DNA from: Tritrichomonas musculus
Taxonomy: Eukaryota > Parabasalia > Tritrichomonadida > Tritrichomonadidae
Direction of reading: 5' to 3'
Assembly (NCBI GenBank): GCA_039105265.1
Contig: JAPFFF010000055.1
Location: 124,001-188,000 of the forward strand
DNA length: 64,000 nt
Positions 19,047-28,500 of the stretch are shown here, in pieces (positions within the stretch are counted from its first letter, which is position 1; the number at the start of each line of letters is the position of its first letter). A program made the translations under genes and the position numbers. The notes beneath the pieces are model-generated. The model made no database searches and had not been told where the DNA came from. It saw only the letters and a list, made by a program, of their open reading frames with translations.

Positions 19047-20915
19047 TTAAAATCCAGGTGGAAGTTGAACAATATCCTCTAAATTTGAGTCGTGATCTTC
19101 TTGTTGAAGGAGAAGATCTGCTAATCTGTTCCATTTTACTGTTAGATTTTGAATTCTAGATGCACAATTATGCAGTTCATTGGCATTTTTATCGAGATTT
19201 CTTTCTTTCTCCTTTAATTCGAGGTTAAGCTTAGCAATTTCAGCGTCCTTGCTTGCTATTTTTGCGTTAAGTTCTTCATCATTTGAATTTGAAATTTTAC
19301 TTTCGCCCTTTTGCATGAAATCTTGATTCTTATTCATACTATTTATATTTTCTTGTGAAGGGCTCAAAGAATCAAGCTGCCTTTTGAGTTTAATGATTTC
19401 TGCATCTTTTGATGATATCATTGCTTGCGAATCTAGTAGCTCTGACTTGATAAGCTGATTTTCTCTCTCGAATTCATGAATCTTTTCTAGCTGCTTTTGG
19501 TTCATTTGATTCATTCCTTCATTTTGCCTCTCAAGAAATTGGATTCTCTCATTCCTCATTTCATCATTTTGGCTTTGCCTTTCTTCTCTCATTTTCTTAA
19601 AAATATCTTGCAAAAATGGACTCACCAAGGCATCACGTAGTTTCTCATGCTTCTCAATTGAATCAACAATATCAAGAGCAATTGATTGAACAATGCATAA
19701 ATAAGAAAATTTATCATATCCACATTGCTTTTCAGTTACATCGAGAATGAAACCAAGTACAGAAGGGAAGAATGACGAAAGAAGATCATCACTGTTTTTA
19801 GAATTTTCACAATAGAACCAAAGATTTTTCACCATGCGTGATAGATAAACAGATATTTTACCTTCATTTTTTGAAAGACCAAGCTGAGAAGGGCAAAAAA
19901 GAATTAAGGATTTTATTATATTATGCAGTGGCAAATATTTAACAAGTTCTGCACAGCCGACATCACATTTAGATATCAAAAGCAAAATGATTGAGCCAAA
20001 ATATTGAGCAGCTAAAGATGTGTTCATGTACCTATCAAATAAGCTAAGAATATTTTCCACAATTTGAGGAATATACTGTGAATTGTATTGAAAATCTGAT
20101 GACTTTCCTTCTTCAAATATTGTAGGAATTGGATATTTGCTTGCTAAAGCGGCAGTCATGAAAGCTGTAGCCATTTTGCTCTCAGACGCAATTACATTAA
20201 TATATTTAGGTTTTTCTGGATCAAATGATAATTCTTTTACGAGGAGGAGAATTAAGCGAGAAGCTGCAGCCGTAACTTGAAGGTTCAATGGGTCCATAAA
20301 AATTTCAAGTAAATTATCTTCAAAATTACATTTTTTAAGATTTGTAGGATAAGTAACTGAAATATCACAAAATAAATCTATTAAAACATCCATCTTTTTA
20401 CAACTTTTGCAATTAATAATATGATTGTAAATGATTTGTTGAACAGTTTGGGCAATTGGATTTGTTATAAATAAACGTTCTAATTTGTATAATGGTATGA
20501 TACCATATTCATGGCTATCACAATCTCTGTCTTTTAAAAAGTTTACGAAAAATAGAACACCTGCCTGAATAGCAGTTGCTTCTTTAAATCGAGAAGATGA
20601 ATTTCTGTTTTTGTAAGCTAATAAATGCATAAGATTTCCGAAATCAACCATATTATTTTCAATTGCATAACAAGCTTCGCAAAGATCGCTATGCTGATGT
20701 TTCCGAATACAATCACTGCAGTAAGAAAGACCACAATGATTGCACTTGTGCCTAAAAGTAAAAAATCCAAATTTGTTATTACAGAAAGGGCATAACTTTG
20801 GCTCAAATGGGATAGAAAACTTCAAGCTTTGAGTAGACTCCGATCCAACTCTTTCAAAATGCTCATGAAATATGAAAAAATTTTCTTCTAGAGCTGAATA
20901 TGGGTTATTGTTCAT
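19047..20915 (-). CDS. FYVE-type zinc finger protein with helical repeats and coiled coil
   Basis: Likely endosomal or other phosphoinositide-membrane protein of 622 residues. Residues 42-82 form a FYVE-type double-zinc finger: C42-x2-C45-x12-C58-x2-C61-x4-C66-x2-C69-x9-C79-x2-C82. The basic stretch is FRHKCNHCG rather than the classical RRHHCRxCG, so PI3P binding is plausible but not certain. Residues 100-430 are hydrophobic helices of ARM/HEAT type. Residues 430-600 are a coiled coil, with DAEIIKLKRQLDSL and DAEIAKLNLELKEKE as internal near-repeats. There is no kinase or GTPase domain. It converges with the previous gene, with only about 90 bp between stop codons. Confidence 0.85.
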   Translation of the reverse strand: MNNNPYSALEENFFIFHEHFERVGSESTQSLKFSIPFEPKLCPFCNNKFGFFTFRHKCNHCGLSYCSDCIRKHQHSDLCEACYAIENNMVDFGNLMHLLAYKNRNSSSRFKEATAIQAGVLFFVNFLKDRDCDSHEYGIIPLYKLERLFITNPIAQTVQQIIYNHIINCKSCKKMDVLIDLFCDISVTYPTNLKKCNFEDNLLEIFMDPLNLQVTAAASRLILLLVKELSFDPEKPKYINVIASESKMATAFMTAALASKYPIPTIFEEGKSSDFQYNSQYIPQIVENILSLFDRYMNTSLAAQYFGSIILLLISKCDVGCAELVKYLPLHNIIKSLILFCPSQLGLSKNEGKISVYLSRMVKNLWFYCENSKNSDDLLSSFFPSVLGFILDVTEKQCGYDKFSYLCIVQSIALDIVDSIEKHEKLRDALVSPFLQDIFKKMREERQSQNDEMRNERIQFLERQNEGMNQMNQKQLEKIHEFERENQLIKSELLDSQAMISSKDAEIIKLKRQLDSLSPSQENINSMNKNQDFMQKGESKISNSNDEELNAKIASKDAEIAKLNLELKEKERNLDKNANELHNCASRIQNLTVKWNRLADLLLQQEDHDSNLEDIVQLPPGF

Positions 20916-21877
20916 GAATCACTGATTTTTAATAAGAAAAATCGTTTCCTTTCAATCTTTTCTATTTTATAAAAATATTTGAATTGATATTCAAAATAAA
21001 CGATTTTTTATTTTTTATTAATGGAGCTAGCAAACACTAGTGCCATTAATAATGGTACAAAAACATTAATTTTTGATTCTAAATTGTTATATTAAATTAA
21101 CGATATTAATATTATTTTTACATTCTTATAAACATAAAGATATCCGAAAATCTATAATTTTTGTTTTTTTTAAGAGATTTATTTCGTAATAATTGAAATT
21201 TATTCATAAATATATTTCAATATTTTTTAGAGAAAGGCAATTATAATTTTGTTTTTAGAGAAATGCAAATATTTTTAATATATATTATAAAATAATTTAT
21301 GTAAATTTAAAAAAATTTCATAATATGAAATTATTTAAATATTTAGTTTTGTATAAAATATTTATACTTTATTTCAAATATTGAATGCAACAAAATAATT
21401 TTTTCTATTTTTATTTTATTAATATATTTATTTTGGTTAATTTTATTCATTCAATTCATCAATCATCGCTATTTATAATTGGTATAATCATTAAATATTA
21501 TTTTAAAAATATGAGAAATTCAAATCAGGTGAATTTTTTCAAAAAGTTCCCTCCATTTTTTTTCTGATCAACGATAATTATTTGGTCAACAAGAACCATC
21601 ACTTTTTTGATTTTATTAAATTTTGATTTTCCATGAAATTATTCAATACTAAATTAAAATATTTTTAAATAAATAAATAAATTAAATATATATATAAATA
21701 TATATAAAATATCTAAGTTTTTTTGGTCTATTAAACACAGAAAATGAGAAAATACTTTCTGAGGAAATAAGATTCCAATTGTAACTTTTTGATAAAATTT
21801 ATAATGTTCTTCTTTCAATTTTGAGAAACAATTGTTCGTTCCATAAAATTGTATATAATTATCGGTAAATTATATAA
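20916..21877. other. Long divergent promoter region
   Basis: About 960 bp of very AT-rich DNA between divergent genes. A 60-codon frame at 21385-21567 is Phe/Ile/Asn-rich and looks like chance. TTTCAATTTTGAGAAACAATTG near 21815 is a partial match to the TTGAAA/TTTCAA palindromes seen at 12205 and 17749, about 60 bp before the next ATG. No other structure is clear. Confidence 0.5.
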
Positions 21878-24448
21878 ATGAGCGCTTTCAACTTTATCAA
21901 TGATGATTCTTCAGGAGATGAATTTGCCGATCAATCACAGAGCAGCGACATAACATTCGGATCAATTGATGATATTATTAACGAAAACAATAATGAAACA
22001 TTAAATCAAGACCAAAATAAGATTCAAAATCCTCCTCAAACCTATTCATCATCACAAAAAAAAGGACAAAGAGTAATTGGCAGACAAAATTCAAAAGTTA
22101 GTAAATCGAAAGATGGATTACCTAAAAAAAAACCATCAGCTGCATCTCGCTTTGCAAAAAAGCCTGTTCAAGGAAGTCTTCCATCATTTGCAATTGCCAA
22201 ATCGCAACAGAATCAAAAAGATAATATAACCAATATCGATAATACAAGTAACATTGTCCTTAATAATGATGCTGATAATAATATTAACAATATTAATGTT
22301 GTTAACAATAATGTTGATACATTTTTATCTGCAACATCATCGGACCCAGAATATCCTCTTCCTGATAGTACTGATAACCTCAGAGGCCAAAACAATTCCT
22401 CTATATCAAAGCAAATTGAAGGAACGTATCCATCTTCATTGGATAAAAGTGCTGATGACAGCAATTCTGCATTTTCCTTCACAAATTCAACGCCAACAAA
22501 CTCAGGAATACCAGAAACAAATCCAACTGATAATAATTCACAAAATGAACTTGATTTTGATTTTGAAACTGCACAGCAAAATAGTGATAAAAAGCCAATT
22601 GATAATATTACGACAGGGGCCCCAAGTTTTCAAACTCAAACAAAAGAAAATTTACCATTAAATCCGTTTGCTCAAAAATCAAAAACAAAACAAACAAATA
22701 ATACAGTAGATCAAGCATCAAACCCATTTTCTATTAAGTCAAATTCTGCTATAAATACCATCAACAATGAAAATCCATTTTCTAAATCTACGACAACATC
22801 AAATCAACCAAAAATAAGCCTTACTCATGAAGATAAAGAAACGCAATATATCAAAGAACTTGAAAATTACGAAAAACAAGCACATAACTTTTATGATAAT
22901 ATACAAAAACTTGAAACATCAATAAAACAACTTGAGAAAAGCCAAGCTGATGCGCTTTCTAATGATATGTGCGAACATGCTCAACAAATTGGTTTATCAA
23001 TTATTAATTCTCACAAAAAGTTAATTGATTCACTTAATGGATTTTCAACAGCACTAGAATGCGCAATGAATCTTGCAAACGATGCACCCAAACATATGGA
23101 TGAACATTCTAAATCTTCTCAGAAAAATATTCCACAACTTCGTGTTCGTCAATCAGCTATGATGAAAAGAATGACATCTCTAGTTGATTTACAAGAAAAT
23201 GACAAACAAACATTAGAAGTTGAACGATCAAAAGTATCAACAACAATTCGGGATTTAAATCAACCTCTCAATGAACATCGCAAAAAGCACGCAGAAGCTG
23301 TAAAAGTATTGGAGGGCCAGATAAAAGAATGCGAAAGGCCATTTAGAGAACGGATTGACATTTTAAACGAAGAAAAAGCTTCACATAACAAACGAATTTC
23401 TGAATTAATGGCTGAAATCGAATCTCACAATAAAGCTATCAAAGGAATTAATAATAAAATAAGTGAAGAAGAACGTTTAATGAACAAAGAACTCGAAATA
23501 TTTAGTCAACAGCAAAAAGAAATTAAGAATGAAGAACGATCAATTGCTACAGAAGCCAAAACTGTTGCTCAAAAGCAACGAGAACTTGAATCACCATTTA
23601 TTGACCTTCAAGAAACAGTTAAAAAAAGAGATGAAGAAATTGCTGCCTTATCCTCAAATTTAGATAATGTTGCTCGTGAAATTCATGAAGCTGAACAAGA
23701 TGTTGATGATTCACAAGCAGCTTCTGATATCCTTCTAGAAATGTGCCAAAGCCATGCTAATTTCAAGATATCTCGAAGTGTTGTCAAAACAAAATTTGAC
23801 CTTGCAAACAAAGCGGCTTTTGATGCCGAAAGTCGATTAAATCAAATTAATATGGACATTGCATCGATTACGTTGGAAAAAGATAAAGCTGGTAAAAGGA
23901 TAGATGAAGCTATGTCTCAAATTCCTCAATTAGAATCATCCAAAAAGGCTTATGTTGCATCAAAGAACTTCAAAGGAGCACAACAAGTCGCAAAATTATT
24001 AAAAGAGGCTCAGGACAATTTAGCTGCTGCAAAATCAATTGTTGATAAAAGTGAAACTAAATTGAATGATTTACAAATTGAAGAAAAAGAAATTAAAACA
24101 AATTCATTTAAATTGGCAGCTGATGTTGATGAAGCTAAAAAAGAATTAGATAAAACAGACTTTGCTTTCTATTCAAAGGCTTCTGATTTGTTACTAGCTT
24201 TATGCAGCTCTTCTCCATTTGCTGCAAAACTTTTGGCTTCTTTGAAGGATCTTGTTTCTTTTGCATGCAAAGTGACTGAACCTCCAAAAGAGCCAACTAA
24301 AGAAGAACTAACTGTAAAACTTGAAGAATTAAATAACCAGATTAACAAAGCTATTTCAGAAGAAAATTTTGAGGCTGCTGACGAATTACAAAAACAGATT
24401 GATCGGATTACAGTTAAAATTGAGCGATTAAAACAAAATGATGTGTGA
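21878..24448 (+). CDS. Coiled-coil protein with C-terminal UVR motifs
   Basis: An 856-residue protein in two halves. Residues 1-310 are disordered and rich in Asn, Ser, Gln and Thr, with a basic patch (KVSKSKDGLPKKKPSAASRF). Residues 315-775 are long coiled coil (for example LNEEKASHNKRISELMAEIE, VKKRDEEIAALSSNLDNVA). The C-terminal ~40 residues (LEELNNQINKAISEENFEAADELQKQIDRI) fit the UVR motif, a helical hairpin known from UvrB/UvrC but also present in many eukaryotic scaffold proteins. A second UVR-like hairpin (KKAYVASKNFKGAQQVAKLLKE) lies near residue 690. A DNA-repair role should not be read from this; a scaffold role is more likely. ATG at 21878 begins the frame. Confidence 0.88.
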   Translation: MSAFNFINDDSSGDEFADQSQSSDITFGSIDDIINENNNETLNQDQNKIQNPPQTYSSSQKKGQRVIGRQNSKVSKSKDGLPKKKPSAASRFAKKPVQGSLPSFAIAKSQQNQKDNITNIDNTSNIVLNNDADNNINNINVVNNNVDTFLSATSSDPEYPLPDSTDNLRGQNNSSISKQIEGTYPSSLDKSADDSNSAFSFTNSTPTNSGIPETNPTDNNSQNELDFDFETAQQNSDKKPIDNITTGAPSFQTQTKENLPLNPFAQKSKTKQTNNTVDQASNPFSIKSNSAINTINNENPFSKSTTTSNQPKISLTHEDKETQYIKELENYEKQAHNFYDNIQKLETSIKQLEKSQADALSNDMCEHAQQIGLSIINSHKKLIDSLNGFSTALECAMNLANDAPKHMDEHSKSSQKNIPQLRVRQSAMMKRMTSLVDLQENDKQTLEVERSKVSTTIRDLNQPLNEHRKKHAEAVKVLEGQIKECERPFRERIDILNEEKASHNKRISELMAEIESHNKAIKGINNKISEEERLMNKELEIFSQQQKEIKNEERSIATEAKTVAQKQRELESPFIDLQETVKKRDEEIAALSSNLDNVAREIHEAEQDVDDSQAASDILLEMCQSHANFKISRSVVKTKFDLANKAAFDAESRLNQINMDIASITLEKDKAGKRIDEAMSQIPQLESSKKAYVASKNFKGAQQVAKLLKEAQDNLAAAKSIVDKSETKLNDLQIEEKEIKTNSFKLAADVDEAKKELDKTDFAFYSKASDLLLALCSSSPFAAKLLASLKDLVSFACKVTEPPKEPTKEELTVKLEELNNQINKAISEENFEAADELQKQIDRITVKIERLKQNDV

Positions 24449-25500
24449 ATTATTTGGTATTATTAAATATAATATTGATATCATTTCAGCTATTATTAAG
24501 CGGTTTATTGAAAATAGTGTGCGAATGTATATTTATAAAAATCGATTAACTTTCATTATTATTTTTTTTTTTTATCGAAAAAGATTTTAAATATTAATCT
24601 ATCTTTATATAGATTAAACTTTTTATCTTGAATATGATATTAATTAAGCTATTTACCTCAATACAATTTGGAAATTTCATTTATATTCCTATTTTTTCTT
24701 TTTTTTTTTCATAAAATATATCAATGAAAAAACACTTTTAATTTCTTTATCATAAAATATTGAAAACAACTCAATCAATATGAACTTATTATACACAAAA
24801 GGATTTCGTTTACCTTTTTTACATTGAATTTTGATTATTATGATAAAAAAAAAAAAAAAAAAAGCTAATTGATTCCATAAATCATTACATGAAAATAATC
24901 TAAATCAAATATACTTCAAAACATATACGAAAAAGATTTTTCTAATTTTCAATAAATTAATTATACCGTTTACTATTTTTTTTGAGAATAATAGTTTAAC
25001 GGATATTTGTGATATGATATATCTCGTCGTTGAAGCTAAAAACAAAACAATGAAATAGAAAATTTATTTTGTCCTATTTAAATATATTAATATTTAATAA
25101 ATATTTTTTGATTATAACTTCATTTTGATCAAAGAATTATGGTTTTTATTGGAATAAAATTAATTTCAATGAACAATTGTGAATAATCACTTTTTTGAAT
25201 AAATAAATGAAATATCAATATTGAAAATATTAATATTAAAGTTCTCAATTACCTCAAATCAACCTTAAATAACTTTTTCTTTGAGCCGTTTAGAATTATA
25301 AATTAGTAGAACTAATCATTTATAATAGGCTTATTGAAATATTTCACACCATTTTATTGATCATTTAATTAGTTTTTATCAATTTTTTATTTTTGATTAA
25401 ATGAGGTAAATAAAGTATTGAAAATCCAAAGTAAGTTTTTATTTTCAAATAATTGAACTAAAAAAGTTTTTTTTTCTCTGGAAAAAGTGACATCTATTCA
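24449..25500. other. AT-rich spacer before NOT1
   Basis: About 1.05 kb with homopolymer runs (for example poly-A near 24846-24863) and no open frame of interest. It must include the NOT1 promoter; I see no convincing initiator next to the ATG at 25501. Confidence 0.55.
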
Positions 25501-28500
25501 ATGAAATCAAGCAGGAACGATAGTGCTCCTTCTTCAATTACAATCGGAATCCTTACTGTAGAAAATATACTACACCAAAACCAAGAACCTATTGATATTA
25601 AATCGAATACAGAATACCTTTTAACAATTCTCGAATTATTTGATTTAGATTGTTTAAAAGAAATGATGTCTATTTCTTTTCAGATTCTTCAAGATCCTAG
25701 TAGCACTAAAACGTATAAAGACGCAGTTAAATCTTATATTTCATCGGTTTCGCTGCATTTTCAAAAATCATACAAATTTAGATCTCAGATCGTTTTATTT
25801 TTTGATTCGCTCCAAAACCTTCCCGTTAATTTATTGCAAGATTTTCCACTTTCGAGTTCAATTATTTTGACTGCACTTAGCTGTCATTCTCGTTTCAACA
25901 TTGCAAAATTATTTTTTTCAACCAAAATACTTCCCAAAGCCACAGAAGAAACATTCAAAGAAATCGATGAATCAATTCTTTATGATGTATCTCAACTGAA
26001 TTTAAAAAACTTTTCCTTCGATAAAATTCATTTATCTCAATTATATTTCAGTCGAATTCATCAAGTCGTTCCCGTAACAGACGTTAAAATCGAAAAAGAT
26101 CTCAATATAAATCCATCGCTTTACGATGCTGTCGTTGAAAGCGATTCTCGAACTTTAACAACGACAGTTCAACTAAAACGATTATTTGACTTTTTCGACG
26201 GATTTGATTCAAATCATGCAGCATCATTTATACTTGCTGTTTCTTCACAAAATTCCTCATTTCGTAATTATTTTTCAAAGCTTGAAGAAACACAAAGAGG
26301 AAGGATAATTGATCTCTTCAGAGAATCATTTTTGGATAGGAAAGTTGATTTGGAGTCAATACCTTTTTCATTAGATCTTCCGTACGTCAAATCTATTGAT
26401 CTAGATGGATGTTCAGAAGTTTTTACTTTATTACATGGTTTACTCAAAAATAAGCAAATAAATGGCAATACTTTTGTAAAAGAATGGAAAAATAAACCTT
26501 TACAAATTCAATTTTTAACTTACATATCAAATAATAATATCCCTGATTTCGTTTTTGAAGATTGCCAAATGGCATCTTTAAATGGTTTTGAACCACCTGA
26601 AATACCTAATAATTGCTGGCTATGTGTTAATTACGTTAAACGAATTTTAGAATTATCTGAACCATATCGTACTGAAATCAATAATATATTATCATTTGCT
26701 TTTCCAAAATTCAGCTCAGTTGTTTTATTAACGTATTCTCAAATTTATCCAAACAATACCGACATATACCATAAATCGTCAATACAATTTTTCACATCTA
26801 TAATACAAAACCATAATTCTTCAGGAATTTTACAACCATTATGGTCCACTAGCCCTGAATTTTGTCAAGAGCTTTTTGTTACCTATTACCATCAATATCC
26901 CAATAAGCTCGGAAATATTATAGATTGCATTCAGGATCATCTTAACGATGTTCTTAATTGCAATGACATTAACTTTGTTCTCGATCTTGCTTTTCAATCT
27001 TCATTAAGAGGATTAATTGATTTTTCAACATTTTTAGGAACTCTTCCCAAACGTTTTTCACCATCAGCTTATGATATAGCACTTAATTTTGTCAAAGCTA
27101 TGATTTTAGACTCATCCATTTCATCTCCACTATTACTTTGTAAGCCATTAAATGCACTTTTTCAATATTTCTGGGGTATTTTCACATCATTACCAGATGA
27201 AACCAAACTTTTAGTTAATACAGTTTATTCAATATGCCAATCCATGAACATAAATCTTCTTCAAATACCATTTTCTGAGAAACTTCCCACTATTTCTCCT
27301 CCTGATATTAAAAGTGCGACTGTTGATTACTTTACGAAGTTCTTTTCGGAACAAATTTCAGTTGAACAATTTGTCCAAATCTTCCATCAACTTCGTGGCT
27401 CATCTCCTACCTTTTTCCAATCAATGATATCATATCTTCTTCAAGAACTAAAAACACTTGACAGTCATGAGAAAGACATTTCCAATCGACTAGGAGAATT
27501 AATTGGAAACATGGTTCATGAGAATCTTTTTAATGAAGAAGAAGTGAAGATCATATTTGATTCATTTGTTCATGGCTTTTCTTTCAAATCTAAATTGACA
27601 CAACTTTCGATTTCAGCACTTGAAATCTGTTCAAACAAGCTTCGAAAGCAACCCGAATATGTCTTTAGTCTTCTCAAGCAGCCACTCTTGCGTAACTATC
27701 CTTTATATGAAAAGATAAGGAAGATTTCAGCTAACATGTCAGTCCCATTGAATCTCTCCAAACCGACAATATTGAGTCTGCATCCGAATTTGAAGCGTTT
27801 TGAGAAGTTACCAGCACCACATCCACGAGTTTGCAAGCTTATCCAGCAAATACCGAATGATCCTTCCGTTATCAGCTCCATTATCTCATCCACTGATCCT
27901 CACATCGACTGGGTAGCGCTTCATTTAGTCTCCACCATTCAAGACCATCCCAAGCTTCTCGATCATGTTTTAACAGCATTACTGGGCTCAACGCAGTTTA
28001 CCAAGATAGTCATTCAAGCTGCCATTTTTGAGTCCATTCAATTGATCACCAGTCCACAATTCACTACGCTTGAAGGATCCTTTGCACGTCGAAGATTGTC
28101 CATTTTAGGGAAGCTACTTGGCCAATTGACACTAGCAAACAACAAGATGATTCCAGGCCGATATCTTGATTTGAAGCAGCTTCTTCTTTTTGCCTTTTCA
28201 CAAGGCAAATTATTAGGCGTTGTTCCTTTTGTTGCTGAAATTTTATGCGTAGCGTCACCTTATTTCAATCCACCTAATCCATACATGTCAGGTCTTTTAC
28301 AAGTTTTGGCCTCGATTGGATTGACTGATTTATTGAAGCTGTCAATAAAGAACGATGTATTTCGAGTTCTTCATCATTTTGACGTGTCACCATGTCAGCT
28401 ACATTTAGTTGAACTTGTTCCCGATGTCCGACAAGGAAACTTTGATTTTATAGCAGCACCATTTGCATTGAGTTATGTACTTTCACCGCCTGACATTGAT

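Noticed and set aside
24300-24448. UVR motif read as a nucleotide-excision-repair protein
   Set aside because: The UVR hairpin occurs in many scaffold proteins; the rest of the protein is coiled coil without nuclease or helicase domains.
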